A stretch of DNA of 64,000 nt, taken from assembly GCF_030711405.1 (NCBI RefSeq), contig NZ_JAULSI010000029.1, positions 1-64,000 on the forward strand. Direction: 5' to 3'. Below the pieces are notes generated by a model. That model ran no database searches, was not told where the DNA came from, and saw nothing but the letters and a program-made list of their open reading frames with translations. Positions 42,208-52,544 of the stretch are shown here, one piece after another. The translations under genes and the position numbers were made by a program. Numbering within the stretch: the first letter of the stretch is position 1; each line of letters begins with the position of its first letter. The DNA is from Massilia brevitalea (GTDB taxonomy: Bacteria; Pseudomonadota; Gammaproteobacteria; Burkholderiales; Burkholderiaceae_D).

Positions 42208-43432
42208 ATGAAGATTTTCACGAAGAAACGGGTCGTTGCGGCCGCCCTCCTCCTTGGCGCCGGCGCGGTGGCGCTGGCCGTCGCCAGCCGCGGCAAGGAA
42301 CCGCAGGTGCCGCCGCTGGCCTACCGCGTGGCCACCGTCGACACCGGCAGCATCACCCACACCGTTACCGCCACCGGCACCATCAACCCGGTCGCGCTGA
42401 TCAACGTCGGCTCGCAGGTCTCGGGCACCGTGGTCGAGCTGAGGGCCGACTTCAACGACCGCGTGAAAAAGGGGCAGGTGCTCTTGAAGCTCGACCCCAC
42501 CATCTTCAACGCCCAGGTCGGGCAGGCGCGCGCCAGCCTCGCTTCGAGCCAGGCCTCGCTCAGCCTGGCCCAGTCCAACTACGAACGCAACCGCCAGCTG
42601 GTGGCGCAAAATTTCGTGTCCGGCTCCGCCCTCGATCAGTCGCGCCGCGAACTCGACGTCGCCCGCGCCAACATCCTGCTGGCCAAGGCGCAAGTCGACC
42701 GCGCCCAGGCCGACCTCGACAACAGCGTGATCCGCAGCCCGATCGACGGCGTGGTCATCAAGCGCACCATCGACCTCGGCCAGACGGTGGCTGCCTCGTT
42801 CAACACCCCGAACCTGTTCCAGATCGCCCAGGACCTGACCAAGATGCAGATCGACACCAGCGTGTCGGAAGCCGACGTCGGCGCCCTGAAAAGCGGCCTG
42901 GCGGGACGCTTCGTGGTCGACGCCTACCCGAACCGCGAGTTCAACGCCACCATGCGCCAGTTCCGCCTGGCGCCGAACGTGGTGCAGAACGTGGTCACCT
43001 ACAACGTCGTGCTCGACGTCGACAACACCGACGAGTTGCTGAAACCGGCATGACGGCCCAGGTGCGCCTGGTGGTCGACAACCGGCCCAAGGCGCTGCGC
43101 ATCCCGACCGCGGCGCTGCGCTTCCGCCTGTCCGACGAAGAGCAGGAAAAGGAGCGCAAGGCCGAACGTGAGAAGAAGGATGCAACGCAGGATGCCAGCA
43201 AGACCGCGGCTGCGGTCCCGGCGCCCGCGTTTGAGGACGACCTGGCGCTGCAGGACCGCAGCGACACCGCGCGCGTCTTCAAGGTCTACAAGCTCGACGC
43301 CCGCAACCAGCCGAAACCGGTGGACGTGCGTATCGGCCTGTCGAACTTCCGGTATACCGAGATCGTGAGCGGCGACCTGAAGGCGGGCGAGCGCGTGATC
43401 ACGCGTTCGCTGGCGCCAAGCCAGGGCATGTG

Positions 43433-43433
<1 letters not shown>
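42208..43433 (+). pseudogene. macA: macA-type periplasmic adaptor with a single-base frameshift
   Basis: A periplasmic adaptor of a tripartite ABC exporter split into two frames. The first frame (42208-43053) has an N-terminal anchor, VTATGTINPVALINVGSQVSG, a coiled-coil hairpin, and beta-barrel parts, and ends ...VDNTDELLKPA. The second (43050-43433) continues MTAQVRLVVDNRPKALRIPT, the normal next residues. Restoring one G in CCGGC (about 43046-43049) would join them as LLKPGMTAQVRLV, giving about 408 residues. Either a real inactivating mutation or an assembly error. The downstream genes macB-like ATPase and permease are intact. Confidence 0.85.
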
Positions 43434-44202
<769 letters not shown>

Positions 44203-44206
<4 letters not shown>

Positions 44207-45426
44207 AGCTGCTGCAAGTGATCGTCGAAGCCTTCCGCTCGATGGCGGCGAACCGGCTGCGCACCGCCTTGACCATGCTCGGCATCGTGATCGGCATCGC
44301 CTCGGTGGTGCTGATGCTGGCCCTGGGCGACACCATGCAGCGCTTCATCGCCAAGGAACTGCAGGCGCTGGGCACCAACATGGTCTACGTGTTCCCGGGC
44401 GGCGACCGCACCCAGGCAGAGCGCATGCGCAGCGGCGCCGCGCCCTCGCTGACGCTGGCCGACGCCGAGGCCCTCGGCCGCCTGCCGAATTTGTCGGGCG
44501 CGGCGCCCGCCCTGCAAGGCAGCTTCAAGCTCGCCGCCGGCAACGAGACCTCGTCCAGCCTGGTGTTCGGCGTGACGCCGGCCATGTTCAAGATCCGCAA
44601 CTGGAAGATCGACCAGGGCAGCATGTTCACCGACGACGACGTGCGCGCCGCCTCGCGCACCGTGGTCATCGGCCAGAAGGTGGCCGACCAGTTCTTCTAC
44701 CGGCTCGATCCGCTGGGGCGCTACCTGCGCATCGAGAACGTGGCGTTCCAGGTGGTGGGCGTGCTGCAGGGCGAAGGACGCCAGATCGACGGCGGCGATT
44801 TGTCGGAGATGGTGCTGGTGCCGATCACCGCGGCGCGCGCCTACATGGTGCGCGGGCCCTTTCCCGACAACGTCCACTACATCGCCGCCCAGGGCCGCTC
44901 GGAAGCGCTGATGAACGACGCGGTCGAGGACATGAAGGAAGCCCTGCGCGACCGCCACCGCATCAAGCTCGACGACCCGGACGACTTCCGCGTGCAGAAC
45001 ATGGCCACCTTTGCCGCCACCGGCGCCAAGATCAGCACGGGGATTGCGCTGCTGCTGGGCGTGATCGGCGGCATCTCGCTGCTGGTGGGCGGGATCGGCA
45101 TCATGAACATCATGCTGGTCTCGGTGACCGAGCGCACCCGCGAGATCGGCATCCGCATGGCGATCGGCGCCAAGCCGCGCGACATCCTGCTGCAATTCCT
45201 GGTCGAGGCGGTGGTGATCTGCCTGGCCGGCGCTGCGGTGGGCATCGCGATTGCGGCGGCGGGTGCGGCGGCCGTTACCGCCTTTGCCGACTTCGAGGTG
45301 GCGGTCGGCCTGAAGGCCGTGATCGTGGCCTGCGCCTTTGCCAGCGCGGTCGGCGTGTTCTTCGGCTTTTATCCGGCGCGCCGCGCCTCGCGCCTGCTGC
45401 CGGTGGATTGCCTGCGCCACGAATGA
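44203..45426 (+). CDS. ABC exporter permease (MacB/FtsX type)
   Basis: A 407-residue permease with the MacB layout: TM1 near residue 20-40 ([18 protein letters not shown]), a large MacB_PCD periplasmic domain (about 45-270), then three TM segments ([70 protein letters not shown]). The block [22 protein letters not shown] between TM2 and TM3 is the FtsX signature. It ends PVDCLRHE. A TolC partner is not in the window. Confidence 0.92.
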
Positions 45427-45453
45427 GTATCCAATACAACCATGGGGATTGAC

Positions 45454-46356
45454 ATGAGCTTCACGCTATTTTCGCGCCGTACCTTCATCGCCACCGCATT
45501 GGTGGCCAGCGCGGCCCTGCCGCTGGCGAATGCGCTGGCCGCACCCTTCGCCTCGGAACGCATCACGGTGCGCACCGAGGGTTCCGGCCCGGACGTGGTC
45601 CTGATTCCCGGCCTGAATTCCTCGCCGCGCGCCTGGGCCTCGACGGTCGCCGCCGTGCCGGGCTACCGCTACCACCTGGTGCAGGTGTCGGGCTTCGCCG
45701 GCCAGCCGGCGGGCGCCAACAAGGAAGGCAACGTGGCCGCGCCGGTGGCCGAGGAAATCGCGCGCTACATCAAGGAAGCGGACCTGAAGCAGCCGGCCGT
45801 GATCGGCCACTCGATGGGCGGCACGATCGGCATGATGCTGGCCGCGCGCCATCCGGACAGCTTGTCGCGCCTGATGGTGGTCGACATGTTCCCCTACCTC
45901 GGCATGTTCTTCGCCGGCCCGGGCGCGGGGCCCGACAAGGTGACGGCGGTGGCCGACCAGGTTGCCGCCGGCATGCGCGCGGCCTCGCCAGAACAGCGCC
46001 GCACGAATGCCAACGCCACCATCGCCGGCATGGTCGATACCGAATCGATGCGCGCCGGCGCGGTGAGCGATTCGGTGTCGAGCGACGCCGATGTGGGCAT
46101 CCGCGCCTACCGCGAGCTGATCGTCACCAACCTGGTTCCCGAGCTGGCGAAGATCACGGTGCCGATGACGGTGCTCTACATCCAGCCGAAGACGGTGCCG
46201 ATCCCGGCCGAGCAGTTCGACGCCGCCTACAAGGGCGCGTATTCGCCGGTACAGAAACTGACCCTGAAGCGCATTCCGGACAGCGCCCACTTCATCATGT
46301 GGGACCAGCCGGCGCGCTTCCAGGCCGAAATGAAACGCTTCCTCACCGCACAATGA
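45454..46356 (+). CDS. Exported alpha/beta hydrolase
   Basis: A 300-residue hydrolase with a signal sequence (SRRTFIATALVASAALPLANALA) that has a twin-arginine-like RRTF start. The nucleophile is in GHSMGG at about residue 112. The cap region PDKVTAVADQVAAGMRA and the His in DSAHFIMWDQP complete the fold. The ATG at 45454 has GGGG 7 bases upstream; an in-frame ATG at 45442 is less likely. It follows the ABC permease after 27 bases and may share its transcript. Substrate unknown. Confidence 0.83.
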   Translation: MSFTLFSRRTFIATALVASAALPLANALAAPFASERITVRTEGSGPDVVLIPGLNSSPRAWASTVAAVPGYRYHLVQVSGFAGQPAGANKEGNVAAPVAEEIARYIKEADLKQPAVIGHSMGGTIGMMLAARHPDSLSRLMVVDMFPYLGMFFAGPGAGPDKVTAVADQVAAGMRAASPEQRRTNANATIAGMVDTESMRAGAVSDSVSSDADVGIRAYRELIVTNLVPELAKITVPMTVLYIQPKTVPIPAEQFDAAYKGAYSPVQKLTLKRIPDSAHFIMWDQPARFQAEMKRFLTAQ

Positions 46357-46371
46357 AGCAATAAAACAACG

Positions 46372-46468
46372 GGGGTCAGGTCTGCCATCCAGACACGGCC
46401 TCGACTGTAACCAAACCCGGACCGGCTCATTACGCTTGAGCTCGTGTCTGGATGGCAGACCTGACCCC
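46372..46468. repeat. 25-base perfect inverted repeat with 47-base spacer
   Basis: Arms at 46372-46396 and 46444-46468 are exact reverse complements; each begins or ends with GGGGTCAGGTCTG / CAGACCTGACCCC and contains CCATCCAGACAC. The spacer (46397-46443) is not repeated. It lies in the gap between the hydrolase and the XRE regulator and could form a long stem or be a mobile MITE-like unit. A related GGGGTCAGACCTG occurs at 16980. Confidence 0.85.
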
Positions 46469-46581
46469 GGCTTTGAAGTAGATTTCTTCTATATTCCTTC
46501 GTATTCGCGGATATTCATCTTTCAAGTCGTCGGTGAATGGCAAAGAATATGACTTTCCAATCACCAACAGGAAAGCTGGTC

Positions 46582-47328
46582 ATGAATTTTGGCGAACGGC
46601 TGAAACAGCTCCGGACCGAAAAAGGACTCACCCAGCCGCAGTTTGCGCAGGCGGCGGGCGTCGAGCAATCCTATTTGTCGAAACTGGAAAACGATAAATC
46701 CGTGCCCTCGGCCGAGATGTTTTCCACCATCCTCGTCGGCCTGGAGATGGACGAAGCGACTTTCCTGAAAGAGGTCGACAAGGACTTGCTGTCGACGACG
46801 CTCAACCATATTCCCGCCGTGGCCCGATTCACCACGGCGGCAAACCTCACCCAGCTCAAGGATTCGAAAGAGTGGCTGGTCGGTTCCGGCGCGGCCTGGC
46901 TACTCGGCTTTGCCCTGATGCTGGCCGCGAATGACGGCATTTTCTTTTCCAACGAAATCTACAAATACACCTCGCCCGGCGTCATCCTGAACGGCGAGCC
47001 GGAAAACATCTTCGAGAAGCACGACGAAATCGTGACCCTGAAGATGGCGGCCGGTCTTCTGTCCCAACCGGAAACGTCGAAGCAAATGGCGGCCTTCCGC
47101 AGCGACCGGGCGCGGCCCATGACCGTGGAGTGGCCTGAGAGCCGCGGCACCGTGTATGGCGAGCCGGCGCAAAACGGCCGCCGCCGCTTCGACCTGATCG
47201 ATACTCGACATATACAGGCGCCCGCCAACCGCCTCCTGCAATACATCGGCGCGATCGTGTTTGCCTGCGGTTTCGTCGGCCTGTTCCTAGAATGGCGCCT
47301 GCGCCGCCTGAAAACCAAGTTACGTTGA
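46582..47328 (+). CDS. Membrane-anchored XRE-family regulator
   Basis: A 248-residue protein with an N-terminal Cro/CI-type HTH (residues about 3-55: GERLKQLRTEKGLTQPQFAQAAGVEQSYLSKLE), two hydrophobic segments (GSGAAWLLGFALMLAAND near 100 and YIGAIVFACGFVGLFLEW near the C-terminus) and a roughly 100-residue domain between them, probably extracytoplasmic. This is the layout of a one-component membrane-bound regulator. I chose the ATG at 46582 (AGGAAAG 6 bases upstream) over 46537. It is 22 bases upstream of the frameshifted gene, likely its partner. Confidence 0.78.
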   Translation: MNFGERLKQLRTEKGLTQPQFAQAAGVEQSYLSKLENDKSVPSAEMFSTILVGLEMDEATFLKEVDKDLLSTTLNHIPAVARFTTAANLTQLKDSKEWLVGSGAAWLLGFALMLAANDGIFFSNEIYKYTSPGVILNGEPENIFEKHDEIVTLKMAAGLLSQPETSKQMAAFRSDRARPMTVEWPESRGTVYGEPAQNGRRRFDLIDTRHIQAPANRLLQYIGAIVFACGFVGLFLEWRLRRLKTKLR

Positions 47329-47350
47329 TTCGCCAAGCAAAGGAAAAACC

Positions 47351-48084
47351 ATGTCGCAGATTCGCACCTTTCTGACCGGCGCGGCCACCATGGCCGCCGC
47401 CCTGGCCGCCATCGTCACCCTGACCGGGGCCAAACTGCCTGGCCAGCACGCCAGCTTCGACGAGATCACGGTTGGACGCATCAACATCGTCGAGCCGGAC
47501 GGCACCAAGCGCATCATCCTGTCGAACAAGGCGCAATTCCCCGGCGACTTCCTGCAGGGGAAGGAAGGCGCCCGCCCCGACCGGCGCGACGTTGCCGGCA
47601 TGTTGTTCATTAACGAGGAAGGCACGGAAAATGGCGGCCTGATCCAGAAAGGCAGCATCGGCGCGACGGCACGATCGCCTCCGGCCTGTCGCTCACCTTC
47701 GACCGCTTCCGCCAGGACCAGGCCATGCAGCTCATCAACAACGACAGCACCAGCCACCAGATGACGGGCATCCGCATCAACGACGTCCCGCATTTCCAGA
47801 CGACGTCGATGGACGACATCGCACGCTTCCGCGAGGAAGCCGGCAAGCTGCCGCAGGCGCAGCAGCAGGCGTACTGGACAAAATTGTCCGAACAGGGCCG
47901 GCTGAACAAGAACCGCATCTGGCTCGGGAATACCGGCGACAAGGGCTCGGCGCTGCAACTGAAGGACGCGCAGGGACGGGTACGCATGCTGCTGCTGGTC
48001 AGCGCCGACGGCAAGGCCGAGATCCGGATGCTCGACGAGCAGGGCAAGGTCAGCAAGTCGATCACGCCGCTGTCGAAGGACTGA
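47351..48084 (+). pseudogene. Frameshifted gene for an exported protein of unknown function
   Basis: Two frames make one protein: 47351-47666 (MSQIRTFLTGAATMAAALAAIV signal-like start, then EITVGRINIVEPDGTKRIILSNK) continues in another frame (LSLTFDRFRQDQAMQLI to SKSITPLSKD, ending 48084). One base is missing near 47661-47666, where GGCGCGACGG should read as GGCGCnGACGG. The repeat-like motif R-I-x-I-V-E-P-D-G-T is found in proteins with short N-terminal anchors beside membrane-bound XRE regulators. The restored product would be about 245 residues. Confidence 0.75.
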
Positions 48085-48172
48085 TACAACACAGCTGTCG
48101 CCTCGTCTGCTTGCATCCCTCCCCCGCCTTCCTATCATGAAGGTTGGTCAACGAACCGTTGCGGGGGATGCC

Positions 48173-49561
48173 ATGAACACCGTAGGGACAAGCGAACTGC
48201 AGGAACTCCAGGCCGGCCTCAGGGGCAGCCTGCTGCTGCCGGGCGAGCCGCAGTACGCCGCCGCCCGTGCGATCTGGAACGCGATGATAGACAAGCGCCC
48301 GGCCGTGATCCTGCGCTGCGCCGGCGCGGCCGACGTGCGCGCCGGCGTCAACTTCGCGCGCGAGCACGGCCTGCCGCTGGCGGTGCGCGGCGGCGGCCAC
48401 AACATCGCCGGCAGCGCGCTGGTGAACGATGGCATCGTGATCGACATGAGCGCGATGCGCTCGGTGCACATCGCGCCCGGGGAAAAGCGCGCCTGGGTCG
48501 AGGGCGGCGCCACCCTGCGCGACTTCGACCACGAGGCCCAGGCCTACGGGCTGGCGACGCCGCTCGGCATCAACTCGAGTACCGGCGTCGGCGGCCTGAC
48601 GCTGGGCGGCGGCTTCGGCTGGCTGACGCGCAAGTACGGCATGACGGTCGATAACCTGGTGGCGGCCGACATCGTCGTCGCCAGCGGCGAGCGCCTGCAC
48701 GTCGACGGCGCGCACCATCCCGATCTGTTCTGGGCGCTGCGCGGCGGCGGCGGCAATTTCGGCGCTGTGACGACCTTCGAGTTCGCGCTGCATCCGGTCG
48801 GCCCGACCGTGACGGCCGGCCTGATCGTGTTCCCGGGATCGCAGGCCGGGCCGGTGCTGCGGAAGTACCGCGATTATGCCGAGGCGCTTGGGCCGGACCT
48901 GTCGCTGTGGGCGGTGCTGCGCAAGGCGCCGCCGCTGCCCTTCCTGGCCGCGAGCGTGCATGGCACCGACATCGCGGCCCTGGTCTTCTTTTCGCCCCAG
49001 CCCTCGCATGAGGTCGAAAGCGCGATTGCCGATGTCCGCGCCTTTGGCGAGCCGCTGGGCGAGCACGTCGGCGCCGTGCCCTATACGGCCTGGCAGCAGG
49101 TCTTCGATCCTTTGCTGATTCCGCCGGCGCGCAATTACTGGAAGTCGCACAACTTCAATACGCTGAGCGACGCCGCGCTCGACGTGGTGACCGAGTACGC
49201 CGGCAAGCTGCCCTCCGAACACAGCGAGATTTTCCTGGGCCTGCTGGGCGGCGCGGCGAATACGCACGCACCGGAAGAGATGGCCTATCCGCACCGCGCC
49301 GCGCTGTATGCGATGAACGTGCACACGCGCTGGCTCGACCCGCAGGACGACGCCCGCTGCCTGGCCTGGGCGCGTGCATTCTTCCAGGCGGCCGCACCGC
49401 ATGCCGCCGGCGGCGTGTACATCAACTTCCTCAACGAGGACGAGGTCGACCGCATCGCCGAAGCCTACGGCCCGAATTACGCGCGGCTGAAGGAGATCAA
49501 GGCGCAGTACGACCCGGACAATCTTTTCCGCAGCAACCAGAACATCCGGCCCGCGGCTTGA
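48173..49561 (+). CDS. FAD-linked oxidoreductase of the BBE/VAO type
   Basis: A 462-residue flavoenzyme with a PCMH-type FAD domain (residues about 40-205) and a BBE-like C-terminal block (YINFLNEDEVDRIAEAYGPNYARL). His in VRGGGHN (about residue 71) is the covalent 8-alpha-histidyl FAD site of the family; the second, cysteinyl attachment seen in bicovalent members is not evident. The family oxidises alcohols, sugars or phenolics, but the substrate here cannot be predicted. I chose the ATG at 48173 over 48137 for its nearby GGGGGA. It is convergent with the esterase. Confidence 0.85.
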   Translation: MNTVGTSELQELQAGLRGSLLLPGEPQYAAARAIWNAMIDKRPAVILRCAGAADVRAGVNFAREHGLPLAVRGGGHNIAGSALVNDGIVIDMSAMRSVHIAPGEKRAWVEGGATLRDFDHEAQAYGLATPLGINSSTGVGGLTLGGGFGWLTRKYGMTVDNLVAADIVVASGERLHVDGAHHPDLFWALRGGGGNFGAVTTFEFALHPVGPTVTAGLIVFPGSQAGPVLRKYRDYAEALGPDLSLWAVLRKAPPLPFLAASVHGTDIAALVFFSPQPSHEVESAIADVRAFGEPLGEHVGAVPYTAWQQVFDPLLIPPARNYWKSHNFNTLSDAALDVVTEYAGKLPSEHSEIFLGLLGGAANTHAPEEMAYPHRAALYAMNVHTRWLDPQDDARCLAWARAFFQAAAPHAAGGVYINFLNEDEVDRIAEAYGPNYARLKEIKAQYDPDNLFRSNQNIRPAA

Positions 49562-49563
49562 CG

Positions 49564-50451
49564 CTAGCGCGCCTTGCCGAGCCAGGCGCGCAGGCCGTGC
49601 GTGAACACGAGGGGGAACACGCTGGCGTGGTCTTCGCCCGGGAAGACCTCGAGCTGGGTACGCAGGCCGCAGTAGCGCCGGCTTTTCAAGGCCGCATCGA
49701 ACTCCTTCAGGTCGGCCACCATGTCGGCCTCTTCTTCCGAACGCGAACGGCGCTCCCCCGGTGCCAGCGTCTCGCGTCCGCCGATGCCGAAATACACCGA
49801 CGCCGGCAGCTCGCGCCCTGCCTTGGCGTAGGCCTGCTCGCGCGCGAACAGCACGCCGCGGTCGAACCACAGCGATGGGCTGCCGAGGATGTAATGCTCG
49901 AAGGTGGCCGGCTTGGTCAGCAGGATCTCCAGCCCCAGCAGGCTGCCGTAGGAATGGCCGACAAAGGCCTTGCGCCGCATGTCGGCCCGGTACTGCGCGG
50001 CGATCAGGGGGAAGACCTCGCTGGCGATGAAGCGGCCGTAGGCGCCGGCTTCGCCGAATGCGGGCGCGCGGCCCGGCATGTCCGAGACGTAGGCTTGGGA
50101 ACGTGGCGTCGAGGGCGTGTAGTCGCGGCGCCGGCTGTAGCCGGGCGTGTCGCCCTTCGCGTACGACAGGCCGACCACGATTGCCTCTTCCATGCCGGCG
50201 TGCCTGGCCAGGCGGCTGGCGATGGCGCGCGCCAGCGGGAAGGCGTAGTTGGCGTCGGTGACGAACAGCACCGGGTAGCGGCGCTGCGAACTTCCGTAGG
50301 ATTCGGGCAGCGCCACCAGCAGCTGGTAGTCGCGCTTCAGGCTGGCGGAGTGGATGTCGCGCACTTCGGTGCCGTCCAGCTGGTAAGGCAGGGGTGCGGC
50401 GGCGGCGCCCAGGCACAGAAAGAAAGCCGAGGCGAGGATCAGTCGTTTCAA
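49564..50451 (-). CDS. Exported esterase of the Fes/IroE-like alpha/beta hydrolase family
   Basis: A 295-residue secreted hydrolase with a signal peptide (LILASAFFLCLGAAAAP). The esterase-D fold shows in YPVLFVTDANYAFPLA, the nucleophile GHSYGS at about 160, and the C-terminal His in GEDHASVFP. Such enzymes hydrolyse siderophore or xylan esters, but no iron gene is adjacent. The start is TTG at 50451 with AGGAG 5 bases upstream; no ATG fits. It is divergent from the LytS kinase. Confidence 0.82.
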   Translation of the reverse strand: MKRLILASAFFLCLGAAAAPLPYQLDGTEVRDIHSASLKRDYQLLVALPESYGSSQRRYPVLFVTDANYAFPLARAIASRLARHAGMEEAIVVGLSYAKGDTPGYSRRRDYTPSTPRSQAYVSDMPGRAPAFGEAGAYGRFIASEVFPLIAAQYRADMRRKAFVGHSYGSLLGLEILLTKPATFEHYILGSPSLWFDRGVLFAREQAYAKAGRELPASVYFGIGGRETLAPGERRSRSEEEADMVADLKEFDAALKSRRYCGLRTQLEVFPGEDHASVFPLVFTHGLRAWLGKAR

Positions 50452-50585
50452 GGGTGCTCCTGAAGGTGTCGGTATGCTTTGAATTCTGCCGCGCCGCCTG
50501 CCGGGCGGCAGCAGCGCAGGGACGAAACCCCGGTTCCGTGTGACGGTCGGGATAGCGCCAGCGGCCCGACAATTGTTGCCACTGT

Positions 50586-50598
50586 TATACTTTTGTCG
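50586..50598 (+). promoter_or_regulatory. -10 element giving a probable leaderless LytS transcript
   Basis: TATACT (50586-50591) lies 7 bases before the ATG at 50599, and there is no ribosome site. Transcription would begin at or within a base or two of the start codon. The -35 is not convincing. Confidence 0.45.
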
Positions 50599-51711
50599 AT
50601 GAAGGACCGCTCCCACCTTGCCCCTCTTGCCCCGGTATCCGCCACTCGCAACATCGCCATCGCGCTGCTGCTGTGGACGGCCATCAGCATGCTCGGCGCC
50701 CTGCAGACCTACAGCGACAACCTGCGCGGCGGCATCGACAGCCACTACCCGGCCCTGCTCGCCACCTGGTTCCTCGAATACGCGGTGCCGCTGATCGTGC
50801 TCAGCGCCGGCCTGTCGCTGGCGCTGTCGCGCTGGCCCGGCCTGACCGAACGGCCGCGCCATGTGTTCGCCCTCTTCCTCGGCCTGGTGCTGGTGTTCCA
50901 GCCCGCACAATGGACCTGGATGGCGTGGATGCGCGGTTACCTGGATATCGCCAGCCTCGGCGACGTCTGGCAACTGCTGCGCAAGATGCTGCTGGTCGGC
51001 TGGTTCTCGGCCAGCGGCACCTTTGCCGCCGTCCTCGCCCTGCATTACTGGCGCCGTGCGCGCGAACGCGAACTGGCCTGGCAGCGTTCACAGACCGACA
51101 TGCTGCAGCTGCGCCTGGCACTTGAAGAACAGCGCATGCTGGCCCTGCGCGCCCAGCTCGAACCGCACTTCCTGTTCAACGCCCTGAACGCCATCAGCGC
51201 CCTGGTGCGCGGCGGCGACACGGCCCTGGCCCTGGGCGGCATCGGCCGCCTGAGCGAGCTGCTGCGCTATGCGCTGGCCGCGAGTACCCGCAGCAGCTCC
51301 ACGGTGGCCGAGGAACTCGCTTTTGTCCGCGGCTACCTCGACCTGCAGCGCCTGCGCTATGGCGAGCGGCTGCAGGTGCTAATCGAGGGCGATGGCCCCA
51401 TCCTGCACGACGCCGCCTGCCCGCCCCTGCTGCTGCAGCCGCTGATCGAGAATGCACTGCGCCACGACCTCGACTGCCGCGCCGGGCCGGGCGACATCCG
51501 CCTGACTTTCGCCCGGATCGGCAGCGACCTGGCGATCCGCGTCACCAACCCGGCCGGCCCCGGCACGCCGGCCAATCCCGGCGCCGGGTTCGGCCTGGCC
51601 AACACGCGCGAGCGGCTGCGCCTGATGCATCCGGGCGCCTCGCTGCAGGCCGGTCTGCAGGGCGAACGCTTCGTCGCCGAGGTGCGCCTGCCGCTCGCCG
51701 GGGAGGACTGA
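50599..51711 (+). CDS. LytS/YehU-type sensor histidine kinase
   Basis: A 370-residue inner-membrane kinase with four hydrophobic segments in the first 155 residues. The His_kinase domain has LRAQLEPHFLFNALNAISAL (phosphoacceptor His about residue 193). The HATPase part has IENALRHDLDCRA and GAGFGLANTRERLRLMHPG. It forms a two-gene system with the LytTR regulator, which starts one base after its stop. The short membrane sensor suggests it detects a membrane or small-molecule cue; the ligand is unknown. Confidence 0.9.
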   Translation: MKDRSHLAPLAPVSATRNIAIALLLWTAISMLGALQTYSDNLRGGIDSHYPALLATWFLEYAVPLIVLSAGLSLALSRWPGLTERPRHVFALFLGLVLVFQPAQWTWMAWMRGYLDIASLGDVWQLLRKMLLVGWFSASGTFAAVLALHYWRRARERELAWQRSQTDMLQLRLALEEQRMLALRAQLEPHFLFNALNAISALVRGGDTALALGGIGRLSELLRYALAASTRSSSTVAEELAFVRGYLDLQRLRYGERLQVLIEGDGPILHDAACPPLLLQPLIENALRHDLDCRAGPGDIRLTFARIGSDLAIRVTNPAGPGTPANPGAGFGLANTRERLRLMHPGASLQAGLQGERFVAEVRLPLAGED

Positions 51712-51712
51712 C

Positions 51713-52453
51713 ATGCCGATTCGCTACCTGATCGTCGACGACGAACTGCCCGGCCGCAGCAACCTGCGCCTGGCGATGCGTGCGTATCCGGAATGGCAAC
51801 TGATGGCCGAATGCGCCAGCGCCGCAGACGCGCGCGCGGTCCTGGCAAACGGCGAGATCGACCTGGTCTTCCTCGACGTCCAGATGCCGCATGAATCGGG
51901 CCTGGTGCTGGCGCGCGAACTGGCGCGCCTGCCTGAACCGCCGCTGGTCGTCTTCGTGACCGCCCACAGTACGCATGCGGTCGAAGCCTTCGAGGTGCAT
52001 GCGCTCGACTACCTGCTGAAGCCCTTGGACGATGCGCGCCTGGCCCAGGCCGTGGAACGCAGCGCTGCCCTGCTGCGCGGACGCCAGCGCGCAGCCTATG
52101 GCGCGGCCTTGCGCGACTATGCGCAGGATGGCAAACCGGACCACCTGAACGTGCGCTCGGTGGGGCGCATCGAGCGCATCGCCATCGATGACATCTGCTG
52201 GGCCGCCTCGGCCGGCAACTACGTCGAACTGCACCTGGCCGCGCGCAGCGTGCTGCACCGGATCACGCTGGGCAGCCTGGAAACCCTGCTGGCGCCAGGC
52301 GCCTTCTTGCGCGTGCACCGCAGCGCCATCGTGCGGCGCGAGCAGATCGCGCGCCTCGACAGCGGCGACGCCAGCTGGCGCCTCACGCTGCGCTGTGGCG
52401 CCGTGGTGGCAGTCAGCGAACGCTATCTGGATGCCGTGAAAGCGGCCATGTGA
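51713..52453 (+). CDS. LytTR-family response regulator
   Basis: A 246-residue regulator. Receiver: acidic VDDE near residue 9, phosphoacceptor Asp in LVFLDVQMP (about 55), Thr/Lys in VTAHS and LLKPLD. The C-terminal LytTR DNA-binding domain (about 140-246) includes RSVGRIERIAIDDICWAASAGNYVEL and FLRVHRSAIV. It starts one base after the kinase. LytTR regulators commonly control cell-wall, adhesion or beta-lactam genes; the beta-lactamase gene just downstream is a plausible target. Confidence 0.92.
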   Translation: MPIRYLIVDDELPGRSNLRLAMRAYPEWQLMAECASAADARAVLANGEIDLVFLDVQMPHESGLVLARELARLPEPPLVVFVTAHSTHAVEAFEVHALDYLLKPLDDARLAQAVERSAALLRGRQRAAYGAALRDYAQDGKPDHLNVRSVGRIERIAIDDICWAASAGNYVELHLAARSVLHRITLGSLETLLAPGAFLRVHRSAIVRREQIARLDSGDASWRLTLRCGAVVAVSERYLDAVKAAM

Positions 52454-52544
52454 TGAAACGCCGGCTGGGTGGGATGGCGGCCCTGTCAGCGTCTGTGTTG
52501 GCACACCTATACTGAGCCCATCCTGCACCCGACACGGAGTCACC

